Shown here piece after piece: positions 1 to 9,432 of a DNA stretch of 64,000 nt. A program made the position numbers and the translations under genes. This DNA is from Burkholderiales bacterium 8X (lineage in GTDB: Bacteria; Pseudomonadota; Gammaproteobacteria; Burkholderiales; Burkholderiaceae_C). How positions within the stretch are numbered: position 1 is the first letter of the stretch; each line of letters begins with the position of its first letter. The notes beneath the pieces are model-generated. The model saw nothing but the letters and a program-made list of their open reading frames with translations. It made no database searches and was not told the DNA's origin. The stretch is from positions 336,001 through 400,000 of the forward strand of contig LR732703.1 of NCBI GenBank assembly GCA_902506565.1. The letters run 5' to 3'.

Positions 1-1
1 C

Positions 2-1843
2 CGCCTGGTTCAGCCGATGAAGCGCGTCGGCCCCAAGGGCAGCGGCCGGTTCGAGCCGGTCGGCTGGGACGAGGCGCTCGACCACATCGTTCGCGAACTG
101 AAGCGCCGCGCCGACCGCCCTGAAACCATCGTGCCGTACAGCTATGCCGGCACCATGGGCCTGGTGCAGGGCGAATCGATGGACCGGCGCTTCTTCCACA
201 AGCTCGGCGCCTCGCTGCTCGACCGCACCATCTGCTCGACCGCCGGCGGCGAAGCCTTCGGCTACACGCTCGGCGGCAAGGTCGGCATGCGGGTCGAGTT
301 CTTCGCCGAATCGAAGCTGATCCTGATCTGGGGCAGCAACTCGATCGGCAGCAACCTGCATTTCTGGCGCCATGCGCAGGCCGCCCGGCGGGCGGGCGCA
401 CGGCTGGTCTGCATCGATCCGCGCAAGAGCGAAACCGCCGACAAGTGCGACGAACATGTCGCGCTCCTGCCCGGCACCGATGCCGCACTGGCCTTGTCGA
501 TGATGCACGAGCTGATCGTGAACGACTGGCTGGACCACGCCTACATCGCCGCGCACACCGTCGGCTGGGAGCAGCTGCGCGAACGCGCGTTGCAATGGCC
601 GCCCTCGCGCGCCGCCGTGGTCTGCGGCGTGCCGGAGACGCAGATCGTGGCGCTGGCAGGCGCCTACGGCACCACCCGGCCGGCGGCCATCCGCCTCAAC
701 TACGGCATGCAGCGCGTGCACGGCGGCGGCAATGCGGCGCGCGCGGTCGCCTGCCTTCCTGCCCTGGTCGGCGCCTGGCGCGAGCGCGCGGGCGGCGTGC
801 TGCTCAGCAGCTCGGGGCAGTTTCCGGTCGACCGCGCGGCCTTGCACCGGCCGGACCTGCTGGCCGGCCGCCGGCCTCGCACCATCAACATGACCACCAT
901 CGGCGATGCGTTGCTCGATCGAGCGCATCCGGTCGAAGTGCTGTTCGTCTACAACAGCAATCCGGTCGCAATTGCGCCGGATTCGAGCAAGGTGGTTCAA
1001 GGCTTCGCACGCGACGACCTCTTCACGGTGGTGCTGGAGCAATTCCAGACCGACACCGCCGACTACGCGGACTACGTGCTGCCGGCGACCACCCAGCTCG
1101 AGCACTGGGACATTCACTTCAGCTATGGCCATACCGACGTGTTGCTCAATCGCCCGGCGCTGGCGCCGCGCGGCGAGGCACGCAGCAACACCTGGGTGTT
1201 CCGCGAACTGGCGCGGCGCATGGGCTACGACGAACCCTGCTTCGTGGACGATGACGAAACGCTGTGCCGTGCGGCGTATCCCCCAGCGGTGCTCGACTTC
1301 GACGAACTGCAGCAGCGCGGCTTCGCGAGTCTCCGGATTCCGGAAGCGCCGTTCGCCGAAGGCAACTTTCCGACGCCCTCGGGCCGCTGCGAGTTCTTCA
1401 GCGCGCGGCTTGCGGCCCTGGGCCTGGACGGCCTGCCGGACCATGTGCCCAACCGCGAACTGCCCGGCAGCTCGGCGCGTTATCCCCTCGCAATGATCTC
1501 GCCGCCGGCGCGCAACTTCCTCAACTCCACCTTCGTCAACGTGCAGAGCCTGCGCTCGATGGAGGGCGAGCCGCTGCTCGAGATCAACCCGGTCGATGCA
1601 GCTTCGCGCGGCATTGCCGACGGCGCCGTCGTGCGGGTCTTCAACGATCGCGGCGAATACCGTTGCCGCGCCGAAGTGTCGGCCCGCGCGCGACCCGGCG
1701 TGGTGAACGGTCTCGGCATCTGGTGGCGCAAGCTCGGCCTTGCCGGAACCAACGTGAACGAATTGACCAGCCAGGCCCTGACCGACATCGGCCGCGGACC
1801 GACCTTCTACGACTGCCTGGTCGAGGTGGCGGCGGATGCCTGA
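2..1843 (+). CDS. Molybdopterin oxidoreductase family protein, 5' partial
   Basis: The frame is open to the window edge, so the gene starts upstream; the first in-window Met (position 17) lies inside the conserved segment RVGPKGSGRFEPVGWDEAL that normally follows the N-terminal [4Fe-4S] cysteine region. About 60-70 residues, including those cysteines, are therefore missing. What remains carries the bis-MGD binding fold: a GSNSIGSNLHFW stretch, IDPRKSETAD, a VYNSNPVAIAPDS segment, and the C-terminal molydopterin-dinucleotide-binding domain starting near SPPARNFLNSTF. Family members are cytoplasmic or periplasmic oxidoreductases related to formate dehydrogenase and biotin/DMSO reductases; the substrate cannot be told from sequence. 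No electron-transfer partner gene lies downstream. The 3' end overlaps the next gene by 8 bp. Confidence 0.9.
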   Translation, partial: RLVQPMKRVGPKGSGRFEPVGWDEALDHIVRELKRRADRPETIVPYSYAGTMGLVQGESMDRRFFHKLGASLLDRTICSTAGGEAFGYTLGGKVGMRVEFFAESKLILIWGSNSIGSNLHFWRHAQAARRAGARLVCIDPRKSETADKCDEHVALLPGTDAALALSMMHELIVNDWLDHAYIAAHTVGWEQLRERALQWPPSRAAVVCGVPETQIVALAGAYGTTRPAAIRLNYGMQRVHGGGNAARAVACLPALVGAWRERAGGVLLSSSGQFPVDRAALHRPDLLAGRRPRTINMTTIGDALLDRAHPVEVLFVYNSNPVAIAPDSSKVVQGFARDDLFTVVLEQFQTDTADYADYVLPATTQLEHWDIHFSYGHTDVLLNRPALAPRGEARSNTWVFRELARRMGYDEPCFVDDDETLCRAAYPPAVLDFDELQQRGFASLRIPEAPFAEGNFPTPSGRCEFFSARLAALGLDGLPDHVPNRELPGSSARYPLAMISPPARNFLNSTFVNVQSLRSMEGEPLLEINPVDAASRGIADGAVVRVFNDRGEYRCRAEVSARARPGVVNGLGIWWRKLGLAGTNVNELTSQALTDIGRGPTFYDCLVEVAADA

Positions 1844-2960
1844 GGCGCTGCGCACCGCCGTGCGGCGGGCGTTGTTTCCGTTCCTTGCATTGGCGGTGCT
1901 GTGCCTGGCGGGCTGCGCCGACCTGCGCTACTACCTGCAGTCGGCCGGTGGCCACCTGGCCTTGATGCGCGCGGCGCGGCCGGTGCCCGATTGGCTGCAG
2001 GATCCGAGCGCCTCCGAGGCGTTGAAGAGCCGGCTGGCACTCGCGCAGCGCATCCGCCGTTACGCCAGCGCCGAGCTCGGCTTGCCCGACAACCCGAGCT
2101 ACACCGCCTATGCCGACCTGAAGCGGCCCGCGGCCGTGTGGAACGTGGTCGCGGCGCCGGTGCATTCGCTGGCGCTCAAGACCTGGTGCTTTCCGATTGC
2201 CGGCTGCGTCGGCTATCGCGGCTACTACGACGAATCCGCAGCCCGCGAGGAGGCCGCTGCCCAGGCAGCGCTCGGGCTCGAAAGCGCGGTCTATCCGGTA
2301 CCCGCCTATTCGACGCTCGGCTGGTTGAACTGGGCCGGCGGCGATCCGCTCTTGTCGACCTTCATCGGTTACCCCGAGGGCGAACTGGCCCGCATCGTGT
2401 TCCACGAGCTGGCCCACCAAGTGCTCTACGTGAAGGGCGACATGGTCTTCAACGAATCCTTCGCCACCGCGGTCGAGCGCATCGGTGGCGCCACTTGGTT
2501 GCAGACCCGGGCGGGAGAGGCTGCCCGGACCGAATATGCGCAGTTCGATGAGCGTCGGCGCGAGTTTCGGAGGTTGACGCTCGAGACGCGGCAGGCGCTC
2601 GACGCCGCCTATTCGTCGGATGCTGCGCGGGCCGGCGACACGGCGGCCGTCGATGCGATGAAGAAGGCCGCGATGGATGACTTCCGGCGCAAGTACGCTG
2701 CCTTGCGCGAAGGCTGGAGCGGCCCGCGGCAGGCTGCCTACGACGGCTGGGTGGCGCGTGCCAACAACGCCACCTTCGGCGCGCAGGCCGCCTACGACGA
2801 ACTGGTGCCGGCGTTCGAATCGCTCTATTCACGCGAGGGCCGCGACTGGCCCCGCTTCTATGCCGAGGTCAAGCGGATCGCCGCGTTGCCAAAGGCCGAG
2901 CGCGACGCGGCGCTGGCGAATCGCCCGGCCGCCACTGCTGCCTTCCCGACCTCTCGATGA
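1836..2960 (+). CDS. Predicted zinc aminopeptidase, lipoprotein
   Basis: 374 aa. The N-terminus is a lipoprotein signal: basic start, hydrophobic run and lipobox ending in CLAGC with the acylated cysteine at residue 27, so the mature protein should be membrane-anchored in the periplasm. A zinc motif HELAH is at residues 190-194, followed by a glutamate at 207 (FNESFA), the spacing of a gluzincin-type HExxH...E site. This matches the COG4324 'predicted aminopeptidase' family in length and motifs. The start overlaps the end of the oxidoreductase by 8 bp, which suggests co-transcription, although no functional link is obvious. Substrate unknown. Confidence 0.85.
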   Translation: MPEALRTAVRRALFPFLALAVLCLAGCADLRYYLQSAGGHLALMRAARPVPDWLQDPSASEALKSRLALAQRIRRYASAELGLPDNPSYTAYADLKRPAAVWNVVAAPVHSLALKTWCFPIAGCVGYRGYYDESAAREEAAAQAALGLESAVYPVPAYSTLGWLNWAGGDPLLSTFIGYPEGELARIVFHELAHQVLYVKGDMVFNESFATAVERIGGATWLQTRAGEAARTEYAQFDERRREFRRLTLETRQALDAAYSSDAARAGDTAAVDAMKKAAMDDFRRKYAALREGWSGPRQAAYDGWVARANNATFGAQAAYDELVPAFESLYSREGRDWPRFYAEVKRIAALPKAERDAALANRPAATAAFPTSR

Positions 2961-2996
2961 ACCTGATGCAGCCAGCTGCAGTCCGAAGGAGATACC

Positions 2997-3305
2997 TTGT
3001 CCGACATCCACATCGATCGAAAGCACCGGCTGGGCCTGCCGGCGGCCCGCGAAGTCGCGCGGCGCTGGCTACAGGAGGCCGAGGCCGAATACGGCCTGAG
3101 CTGCAGCTACACGCCGGGCGATACCTGCGACCAGGCGCGTTTCTCGCGAGCCGGCGTGGACGGCAGTTTCGACGTGACCGCCGATTCGTTCCGGCTGCAG
3201 GCCGAACTGGGCTTCTTGGTGAGCGCGTTCGGCGGGCAGATCGAGCAGAAGCTCAACCGAAAGCTCGATGCGCTGCTCGGTAGCGACGACAGCGCGAGTG
3301 GTTGA
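2997..3305 (+). CDS. Polyhydroxyalkanoic acid system family protein
   Basis: 102 aa. The start is a TTG at 2997, chosen because a very strong Shine-Dalgarno sequence (AAGGAGATA) sits just upstream and no ATG fits. The protein resembles the small PHA granule-region family (PHA_gran_rgn): an N-terminal DIHIDRKHRLGL segment, a central FDVTADSFRLQAELGF beta-stretch, and an amphipathic C-terminus with QIEQKLNRKLDALL. The family occurs beside phasins in many proteobacteria; its biochemical role is unknown. The phasin, PhaD-like regulator and acyl-CoA-binding protein lie within 3 kb on the opposite strand, which supports a role in PHA or acyl-CoA storage. Confidence 0.75.
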   Translation: MSDIHIDRKHRLGLPAAREVARRWLQEAEAEYGLSCSYTPGDTCDQARFSRAGVDGSFDVTADSFRLQAELGFLVSAFGGQIEQKLNRKLDALLGSDDSASG

Positions 3306-3328
3306 GGGCCGAGGCCGAGAAGCCCTCA
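3303..3328. terminator. Hairpin between convergent genes
   Basis: TGAGGGC (3303-3309) pairs with GCCCTCA (3322-3328) around a 12-nt loop, exactly where the PHA-system gene and the acyl-CoA-binding gene end facing each other. There is no T-run on either side, so it is a possible rather than a canonical intrinsic terminator. Confidence 0.35.
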
Positions 3329-3580
3329 GCGCAGCGACTCGATCAGGTCGATGTACTTCTGCTTGGCCTCGTCGTTGCCGAGCCCCTTGTTCGCAGTCCA
3401 GGCATCCCACTTGGCGCGCGCCACGAAGTCGCTGAAGCTCGGCTTCTTCTCGGTGTTGTCGCCTTCGGTGGCCTGCTTGAAAAGGCCGTAGATCTTGAGC
3501 AGGGTCGGGTTGTCGGGGCGCTCGGCCAGCTGCTTGGCGTTGGACTGTGCGGCTTCGAAGAGGGATTGCAGGTCGGACAT
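3326..3580 (-). CDS. Acyl-CoA-binding protein (ACBP)
   Basis: 84 aa, the usual length of a free-standing ACBP. The four-helix signature is clear: LFEAAQSNAKQL (helix 1), LLKIYGLFKQATEGDN (the classic YGLYKQAT.GD motif), and KWDAWTANKGL followed by KYIDLIESL (helix 4). It binds medium- to long-chain acyl-CoA esters in the cytoplasm. Location next to PHA-granule genes suggests it buffers acyl-CoA near PHA metabolism. On the minus strand an AGATAA -10-like element lies about 65 bp upstream (3649-3644). It ends convergently with the preceding gene. Confidence 0.88.
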   Translation of the reverse strand: MSDLQSLFEAAQSNAKQLAERPDNPTLLKIYGLFKQATEGDNTEKKPSFSDFVARAKWDAWTANKGLGNDEAKQKYIDLIESLR

Positions 3581-3707
3581 GGATCGGATCTTGGGGTGAT
3601 GAGGGCTGCGGAGCGACAGACTGCGGCACGCCGCAAGAGCAGGTTATCTTAAGTGAGCCCGTCGCCGCGGCAGCCGATCAAGCTGCGCGAAGCGCGGGCT
3701 CGGCGCG

Positions 3708-4571
3708 CTACTCGGCGAGGCCTGCCTTCGCCAGCTCCACGTCGAGCCGTTCGCGGGCGTCGATCGGCACCACGGCGGCTGCCTGCTCGTAGAGCCGGGT
3801 CGCGTCCTGCATGCAGCCGTCGCCGAACAACATGAGGCGGGCGCGCGCATGCTCCATCAAACCGCTGACCGACTGCGGATGCAGCTCGAGCCCGCGCTCG
3901 AACAATGCCATCGCCTGCTCGGCCTGCACCCCGTAGGTCATGCGGCCGACCAGCGCGCCGACCTTGTCGATGACCTCGGCATGAAAGGCGCCCAGCGCGA
4001 TGTGCGCGTTGGCATGTTCGGGCTGCAACGCGATCACCCGTTCGAGCGCGCCCTTGACCTTGCTGCCGAGTCCCTGTGCCAGGGCGCGCGCCACGCTCAC
4101 GCACTGGCTGTAGCGGCCGAGCGCATAAGCCTGCCAGTAGAGCGCATCGCAATCGTCGGGCTCGGCAGCCGACTGCGCCGATGCCCGCTCGAACACCTGC
4201 CGGAACAACGAGAGGCGCAGCGCCTCGTGCGGCTCCAGGTAGTTGGCGTAGATCGCCGTGGCCTGGTTGACCAGCGCCATGCCCGCGCGGCCGTGCTGCA
4301 GGCCGATGGCGACCGCCTCCGCGAAATCGCCGCTGTGATAGAGCGCCCATCCTTCGGCCAACTCGGCGGACGGCGGGTTGAGCGCCTGCCTGCCGTGGCC
4401 GGCGTGCAGCCGCGCCCATTGCCGGAGGGTGGAGGCGCCATCGAATCGCGTCAGGTCCTGGTAGGGCATGCGCGTCCACGGCTGCGCGCTGCTCGTGGTG
4501 CCGCCCGAAAGAAGCTGCTGCGGGTGGCGGTCCGAAGGAATGGCCATGGGATGGAAGGAAGAAGAATTCAT
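3708..4571 (-). CDS. Tetratricopeptide-repeat protein
   Basis: 287 aa starting MNSSSFHPMA. The start at 4571 is chosen because its ATG overlaps the TGA of the upstream TetR gene as ATGA (4568-4571), implying translational coupling. The sequence is alpha-helical with TPR-like units: AEGWALYHSGDFAEAVAIGL, ALERVIALQPEHANAHIALG, and AMALFERGLELHPQSVSGLMEHARARL. No signal peptide. TPR proteins are scaffolds, and the partner is unknown. Coupling to a PhaD-like regulator and proximity to a phasin suggest a link with granule or acyl-CoA metabolism, which is inference only. Similar gene pairs with a TetR regulator appear typical for Comamonadaceae. Confidence 0.7.
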   Translation of the reverse strand: MNSSSFHPMAIPSDRHPQQLLSGGTTSSAQPWTRMPYQDLTRFDGASTLRQWARLHAGHGRQALNPPSAELAEGWALYHSGDFAEAVAIGLQHGRAGMALVNQATAIYANYLEPHEALRLSLFRQVFERASAQSAAEPDDCDALYWQAYALGRYSQCVSVARALAQGLGSKVKGALERVIALQPEHANAHIALGAFHAEVIDKVGALVGRMTYGVQAEQAMALFERGLELHPQSVSGLMEHARARLMLFGDGCMQDATRLYEQAAAVVPIDARERLDVELAKAGLAE

Positions 4572-5242
4572 GCTGCCACAACCTCGTCCTGCACGGCGTA
4601 GGCATTGCCTATGGTCATCAGGTGGCGGCGTGGCTCGGCCCCGAGATAGGGGGCGAGCAGGTGAAGGGTGTGGTGCGCGCCGCGCAGCAGCGCGCCCTGG
4701 GCATGGCCGGGTTCGAGCGCTTCGCGCGGGTTGCGCACGTACTCGTAGCTCAGCCAGTAGGTCAGCACCACCACCATGCTGTGCGCCAGCGTGTCGAGTT
4801 CGCCCAGCTCGATCGCGAGGTGCCCCGACCGCCGCAGCCCCGCCAGCAGCGCCCGCATGGCGCCGACCTTGTTTGCCAGGCACAGCTGCAAGCGCTTTTC
4901 GAGCCGGCGGTTCTTGCTGAGCAGGTCGTTGAGATCGCGATACAGGAAGCGGTAGCGCCAGATCACCTCGAACAGGCTGTGCAGGAAGAACCAGGCGTCC
5001 TCGACATCGTGTACTTCGTCGCTGGCCTGCAGCAGGGCATCGAGTTCGAGCTCGTACGCCTCGTAAAGCCGATTGACCAGTTCGTCCTTGGCAGGGTAGT
5101 GGTAGTACAGGTTGCCGGCGCTGATGTTCAGTTCGGAGGCCACCAGCGTGGTCGAGACATTCGGCTCGCCGAAGCGATTGAACAGGTCGAGCGCGGCCTC
5201 GAGGATGCGTTCAGCGGTGCGGCGCGGCGCCTTTTTTGCCAT
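4568..5242 (-). CDS. TetR/AcrR family regulator, PhaD-like
   Basis: 224 aa starting MAKKAPRRTAER. The N-terminal TetR helix-turn-helix runs over about residues 10-60 (ILEAALDLFNRFGEPNVS... ELNISAGNLYYHYPAKDEL). The C-terminal part (DAWFFLHSLFEVIWRYRFLYRDLNDLL) resembles PhaD of pseudomonad PHA clusters, a TetR regulator that responds to a PHA-metabolism intermediate. Its operator and ligand are not visible here. A phasin gene lies just upstream on the same strand, separated by 106 bp, so regulation of that gene is plausible. It is translationally coupled to the downstream TPR gene by a 4-bp overlap. Confidence 0.85.
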   Translation of the reverse strand: MAKKAPRRTAERILEAALDLFNRFGEPNVSTTLVASELNISAGNLYYHYPAKDELVNRLYEAYELELDALLQASDEVHDVEDAWFFLHSLFEVIWRYRFLYRDLNDLLSKNRRLEKRLQLCLANKVGAMRALLAGLRRSGHLAIELGELDTLAHSMVVVLTYWLSYEYVRNPREALEPGHAQGALLRGAHHTLHLLAPYLGAEPRRHLMTIGNAYAVQDEVVAA

Positions 5243-5348
5243 GACGAAGGTCCCGGATGTGTCTCGTTGTTTCCGCTGTCTCCAAGGCGACTCTATCGCA
5301 AGTTCCCGCTTCGGCGCCCCTTGCTCAGTTGGAGATTCGAGAGACGAC

Positions 5349-5831
5349 TCACGCCGAGTCGTCGCCGCGCCGACGGCCGATCTTGCCGGCAGCAGACGTC
5401 TTGCGAGCGGGCGACTTGCGGGGCGGCCGAGCCCCCTCGCCAACCGGCGGATTGCGGCGCCGCAGCTGTTCCTCGAGCGCATCCACCCGGGCCTGCAATG
5501 CGGCGTGATCCTCCGCGGATGGCATGCCGAGTTTCTGCAGGGCACGGGCCACCCGCTCCTCGAAGATGTTCTCGAGCTTGCCCCAGCCGCCGGCCGCCTT
5601 GCTGCCGAAGTCGGAGGCGAAGCTCGCCATGCGCGCCTGGGCCTGCGCCAGGGTTTCTTCGGCGGCTTGCTGCGTCTTCTTCTGGACGCCGGCGCCGTCC
5701 TTCACCAGGGCCTCGAAGGCCTTGCTGCCTTCCTGCTGCATCTTGGCGAAGGCGCCCAGGCCGGCAAGCCAGATCTGCTGGGCCGAGTCCTTGATGCGGT
5801 CGGCCGACTTATCGTCTTCGGGAGTGGTCAT
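5349..5831 (-). CDS. Phasin family protein (PHA granule-associated)
   Basis: 160 aa. The N-terminal two thirds is the phasin fold typical of PhaI/PhaF-type granule proteins: QQIWLAGLGAFAKMQQEG, FEALVKDGAGVQKKTQQAAEE, and an amphipathic helix leading to WGKLENIFEERVARALQKLGMPS. A leucine-rich short coiled coil follows (LQARVDALEEQLRRRN). The C-terminus is a basic tail (PPRKSPARKTSAAGKIGRRRG) resembling the PhaF DNA-binding tail but much shorter. It should coat PHA granules and might tether them to the nucleoid. No signal peptide. The start at 5831 gives the canonical MTTPEDDK beginning. Confidence 0.88.
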   Translation of the reverse strand: MTTPEDDKSADRIKDSAQQIWLAGLGAFAKMQQEGSKAFEALVKDGAGVQKKTQQAAEETLAQAQARMASFASDFGSKAAGGWGKLENIFEERVARALQKLGMPSAEDHAALQARVDALEEQLRRRNPPVGEGARPPRKSPARKTSAAGKIGRRRGDDSA

Positions 5832-5982
5832 GGGTGTCCTCGATATGGAATGTCGGCCCCACTCTAGCCCGAGCGACCCGCCGCGTGTAGAGGCATCGCC
5901 CGCAGCGATTTGAAACACGGCCCGGTGGGATAATCCGCGCCTTCGGCCGACCATGGCCGCCTATCCCAACAATGAGACTTTC
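5832..5982. promoter_or_regulatory. Divergent intergenic region, phasin / rfb operon
   Basis: 151 bp separate the phasin (minus) from rfbB (plus), so promoters for both must lie here or nearby. A GATAAT -10-like hexamer is at 5929-5934 on the plus strand, but the only good -35-like TTGAAA (5910-5915) is only 13 bp upstream, too close for a standard sigma-70 promoter. I can support a promoter region but not exact elements. Confidence 0.4.
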
Positions 5983-7068
5983 ATGATCCTGGTTACCGGC
6001 GGTGCGGGCTTCATCGGCGCCAACTTCGTCCTCGACTGGTTGGCGCAGGGCGGCGAGCCCGTTCTCAACCTCGACAAGCTGACCTACGCCGGCAACCTGC
6101 AGACCCTGGCGGCGTTGCAGGGCAACCCCGGCCATGTCTTCGTGCAGGGCGACATCGGCGACAGCGCGCTGGTCGATCGCCTGCTGACCGAGCACCGGCC
6201 TCGCGCGGTGTTGAACTTTGCCGCCGAATCGCACGTGGACCGCTCGATCCACGGCCCCGAGGATTTCGTGCAGACCAACGTGCTCGGCAGCTTTCGATTG
6301 CTCGAATCGGTGCGCGGCTACTGGCACGCGCTGCCGGCAGCGGAGAAAGCCGCCTTTCGCTTCCTGCACGTCTCGACCGACGAGGTGTACGGATCGCTCT
6401 CGGCCACCGACCCGGCCTTCACCGAAGACAACAAGTACGAGCCCAACAGCCCGTACTCGGCCAGCAAGGCAGCGAGCGACCACCTGGTGCGCGCCTGGCA
6501 CCACACCTACGGCCTGCCGGTGCTCACCACCAACTGCTCGAACAACTACGGCCCGTACCACTTCCCGGAAAAGCTCATCCCCTTGATGATCGTCAACGCG
6601 CTCGCGGGCAAGAACCTGCCGGTTTACGGCGACGGCATGCAGGTGCGCGACTGGCTCTACGTCAAGGACCATTGCAGCGCCATCCGCCGGGTGCTCGAGG
6701 CCGGCCAGCTCGGCGAAACCTACAACGTCGGCGGCTGGAACGAGAAGCCGAACATCGACATCGTCAACACCGTCTGCGCGCTGCTCGACGAACTGCGTCC
6801 GCGCGAAGACGGCAAGAGCTATCGCGAACAGATCACCTACGTCACCGATCGGCCCGGCCATGACCGCCGCTACGCCATCGACGCCCGCAAGCTGGAGCGC
6901 GAGCTCGGCTGGAAGCCCGCCGAGACTTTCGACACCGGCATCCGCAAGACCGTCGAGTGGTACCTGGCCAACGGCGAGTGGGTGCGCAACGTGCAAAGCG
7001 GTGCCTACCGCGAATGGGTCGAAAAGCAGTACGACGGCGCCGCCGCGGGCGCGAAGGCTTCTGCATGA
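5983..7068 (+). CDS. rfbB: dTDP-glucose 4,6-dehydratase
   Basis: 361 aa from the ATG at 5983 ([12 protein letters not shown]); an in-frame ATG at 5953 would add ten residues not seen in the family. Extended SDR fold: NAD-binding TGGAGFIG at residues 5-12, catalytic STDEVYG, and [12 protein letters not shown] with the YxxxK pair. It converts dTDP-glucose to dTDP-4-keto-6-deoxyglucose, the second step of dTDP-L-rhamnose synthesis. The same product is the branch point for dTDP-Fuc3NAc, whose later enzymes lie at 24-26 kb. First gene of the rfbBDAC operon; its stop overlaps the rfbD start as ATGA. Confidence 0.97.
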   Translation: MILVTGGAGFIGANFVLDWLAQGGEPVLNLDKLTYAGNLQTLAALQGNPGHVFVQGDIGDSALVDRLLTEHRPRAVLNFAAESHVDRSIHGPEDFVQTNVLGSFRLLESVRGYWHALPAAEKAAFRFLHVSTDEVYGSLSATDPAFTEDNKYEPNSPYSASKAASDHLVRAWHHTYGLPVLTTNCSNNYGPYHFPEKLIPLMIVNALAGKNLPVYGDGMQVRDWLYVKDHCSAIRRVLEAGQLGETYNVGGWNEKPNIDIVNTVCALLDELRPREDGKSYREQITYVTDRPGHDRRYAIDARKLERELGWKPAETFDTGIRKTVEWYLANGEWVRNVQSGAYREWVEKQYDGAAAGAKASA

Positions 7069-7955
7069 AGTTGCTGCTGCTCGGCAAGGGTGGCCAGGTC
7101 GGCTGGGAACTGCAGCGCAGCCTGGCGCCCTTGGGCGAAGTCGTCGCGCTCGACTTCGACAGCCAGGACCTGCATGCCGACTTCAGCCGGCCCGAAAAGC
7201 TGGCCGACACCGTGCAGGCTGTGCGGCCGGACGTCATTGTCAATGCCGCGGCGCATACCGCCGTCGACAAGGCCGAGAGCGAGGTCGAGCTGGCGCGCAC
7301 GTTGAACGCGACCGCCCCGGGCGTTCTTGCCGAAGCGGCCGAGCGCATCGGCGCCTTGCTGGTGCATTACTCCACCGACTATGTCTTCGACGGCAGCGGC
7401 AGCAAGCCCTGGCGCGAGGACGACCCGACCGGCCCCTTGAGCGTCTATGGCCGAACCAAGCTCGAAGGCGAGCAGCTCGTGGCGCGCCATTGCGCGCGGC
7501 ACCTGATCTTTCGCACCAGCTGGGTGTATGCGGCTCGCGGCGGCAACTTCGCGAAAACGATGCTTCGGTTGGCGAAGGAGAAGGACAGGCTCACCGTCAT
7601 CGACGACCAGATCGGCGCGCCGACCGGCGCCGAGCTGCTGGCCGACGTGACGGCGCATGCCATTCGCGGCACGCTGCGCGAGCCGGGCAAGGCGGGGCTG
7701 TACCACCTGGTGGCAGGCGGCGAGACCAGCTGGTTCGACTACGCGCGCTTCGTGCTCGAAGAGGCGCGTGCGGCGGGGGTGGCGCTCAAGGTATCTGCGG
7801 CCGAGGTCGAGCCGGTGCCGACCAGTGCGTTCCCGACGCCGGCTGCGCGGCCGCGCAATTCGCGGTTGGATACGAGCCGGCTGCAAGCGAGCTTCGGTCT
7901 TCGCCTTCCGCACTGGCAGGATGGCGTCGCTCGCATGCTGCGCGAAACGCTTTGA
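7065..7955 (+). CDS. rfbD: dTDP-4-dehydrorhamnose reductase
   Basis: 296 aa. NADPH-binding GKGGQVG near the N-terminus, STDYVFDG, and YGRTKLEGE with the catalytic YxxxK; length and motifs match RmlD. It reduces dTDP-4-keto-L-rhamnose to dTDP-L-rhamnose in the cytoplasm, the last step of the pathway. The start overlaps the rfbB stop by 4 bp (ATGA at 7065-7068). A 38-bp gap separates it from rfbA. Confidence 0.97.
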   Translation: MKLLLLGKGGQVGWELQRSLAPLGEVVALDFDSQDLHADFSRPEKLADTVQAVRPDVIVNAAAHTAVDKAESEVELARTLNATAPGVLAEAAERIGALLVHYSTDYVFDGSGSKPWREDDPTGPLSVYGRTKLEGEQLVARHCARHLIFRTSWVYAARGGNFAKTMLRLAKEKDRLTVIDDQIGAPTGAELLADVTAHAIRGTLREPGKAGLYHLVAGGETSWFDYARFVLEEARAAGVALKVSAAEVEPVPTSAFPTPAARPRNSRLDTSRLQASFGLRLPHWQDGVARMLRETL

Positions 7956-7993
7956 GCCCGAACACGAATCCAGCGACCCGAAATCCAGCAACC

Positions 7994-8887
7994 ATGACCC
8001 AGAAGCAACGCAAAGGCATCATCCTCGCCGGCGGCTCCGGCACGCGCCTGCATCCGGCCACCCTGGCCATGAGCAAGCAGCTCTTGCCGGTGTACGACAA
8101 GCCGATGATCTATTACCCGCTCAGCACCTTGATGCTGGGCGGCATGCGCGACATCCTCGTCATCAGCACGCCGCAGGACACGCCGCGGTTCCAGCAGCTG
8201 CTGGGTGATGGCAGCCAGTGGGGGCTGAACCTGCAGTACGCGGTGCAGCCAAGCCCCGATGGGTTGGCGCAGGCGTTCATCATCGGCGAGAAATTCTTGG
8301 CCGGCGCGCCGAGCGCTCTGGTGCTGGGCGACAACATCTTCTACGGGCACGACCTGGCGCACCTGTTGTCGGCGGCCGACTCGAACGAAAGCGGCGCGAC
8401 CGTCTTTGCTTATCACGTGCAGGACCCGGAGCGTTACGGGGTCGTGGCTTTCGATGCCGACGGCAAGGCCAGCAGCATCGAGGAGAAGCCTGCTCGCCCG
8501 AAGAGCAGCTATGCGGTGACGGGGCTCTACTTCTACGACCCCAGCGTGGTCGAGATTGCCAAGGCCGTGAAGCCGAGTGCGCGTGGGGAGTTGGAGATTA
8601 CCGCGGTCAACCAGGCGTATCTCGACCAGCAGAGGCTCAACGTGCAGATCATGCAGCGCGGCTATGCGTGGCTGGACACTGGCACGCATGAGAGCTTGCT
8701 GGAGGCAGGGCAGTTCATCGCGACGCTGGAACATCGGCAGGGGTTGAAGATTGCCTGTCCGGAAGAGATTGCGTGGCGCAATGGCTTCATCGGACGCGAG
8801 CAACTCGCGCGGTTGGCCAAGCCGCTGGAGAAAAGCGGGTACGGCAAGTACCTGAATCAGTTGCTGGTGGAAGAGGTGCGGTCGTGA
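7994..8887 (+). CDS. rfbA: Glucose-1-phosphate thymidylyltransferase
   Basis: 297 aa. The N-terminal nucleotidyltransferase signature [16 protein letters not shown] is followed by [30 protein letters not shown] and [16 protein letters not shown], the full RmlA pattern. It makes dTDP-glucose from glucose-1-phosphate and dTTP, the first committed step to both dTDP-L-rhamnose and dTDP-Fuc3NAc in this locus. The stop overlaps the GTG start of rfbC (GTGA at 8884-8887). Confidence 0.97.
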   Translation: MTQKQRKGIILAGGSGTRLHPATLAMSKQLLPVYDKPMIYYPLSTLMLGGMRDILVISTPQDTPRFQQLLGDGSQWGLNLQYAVQPSPDGLAQAFIIGEKFLAGAPSALVLGDNIFYGHDLAHLLSAADSNESGATVFAYHVQDPERYGVVAFDADGKASSIEEKPARPKSSYAVTGLYFYDPSVVEIAKAVKPSARGELEITAVNQAYLDQQRLNVQIMQRGYAWLDTGTHESLLEAGQFIATLEHRQGLKIACPEEIAWRNGFIGREQLARLAKPLEKSGYGKYLNQLLVEEVRS

Positions 8888-9432
8888 AGGTAACGCCGAC
8901 GGCGATTCCGGATGTGCTGGTCATCGAGCCGAAGGTGTTCGGGGATGAGCGTGGGTTTTTCTATGAGAGCTTCAACCAGAAGGCGTTCGATGAAGCGCTC
9001 GGGCGGCATGTGGAGTTCGTGCAGGACAACCATTCGCGGTCTGCGAAGGGTGTGCTGCGCGGGTTGCATTACCAGGTCGAGCAGCCGCAGGGGAAGCTGG
9101 TGCGTTGTGTGCGGGGTGCGGTGTTCGATGTGGCTGTGGACATTCGGAAGTCCTCACCTACGTTTGGGCAATGGGTCGGCGTCGAATTGAGCGAAGAGAA
9201 CAAGAAGCAGATGTGGATCCCCGTGGGGTTTGCCCATGGGTTCCTGGTGCTGAGTGAGACGGCGGAGTTCTTGTACAAGACGACCGACTATTACTCGCCG
9301 GCGGCCGAAAGGTCGATCCGCTGGGATGACTCGAGTCTTGGCATCGACTGGCCCGACATCGACATTGCACCGCAGCTTTCGGCAAAGGACCAGCAGGCCT
9401 TGTCCCTCGATCGAGCCGAGGTCTTTTCGTGA
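8884..9432 (+). CDS. rfbC: dTDP-4-dehydrorhamnose 3,5-epimerase
   Basis: 182 aa from a GTG start at 8884 that overlaps the rfbA stop by 4 bp. Cupin fold with the RmlC hallmarks: [13 protein letters not shown], the catalytic-His segment [36 protein letters not shown] and YKTTDYYSP. It epimerises C3 and C5 of dTDP-4-keto-6-deoxyglucose. Its own stop overlaps the GTG start of rfbG (9429-9432), so the rhamnose operon runs directly into the CDP-sugar genes. Confidence 0.97.
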   Translation: MKVTPTAIPDVLVIEPKVFGDERGFFYESFNQKAFDEALGRHVEFVQDNHSRSAKGVLRGLHYQVEQPQGKLVRCVRGAVFDVAVDIRKSSPTFGQWVGVELSEENKKQMWIPVGFAHGFLVLSETAEFLYKTTDYYSPAAERSIRWDDSSLGIDWPDIDIAPQLSAKDQQALSLDRAEVFS

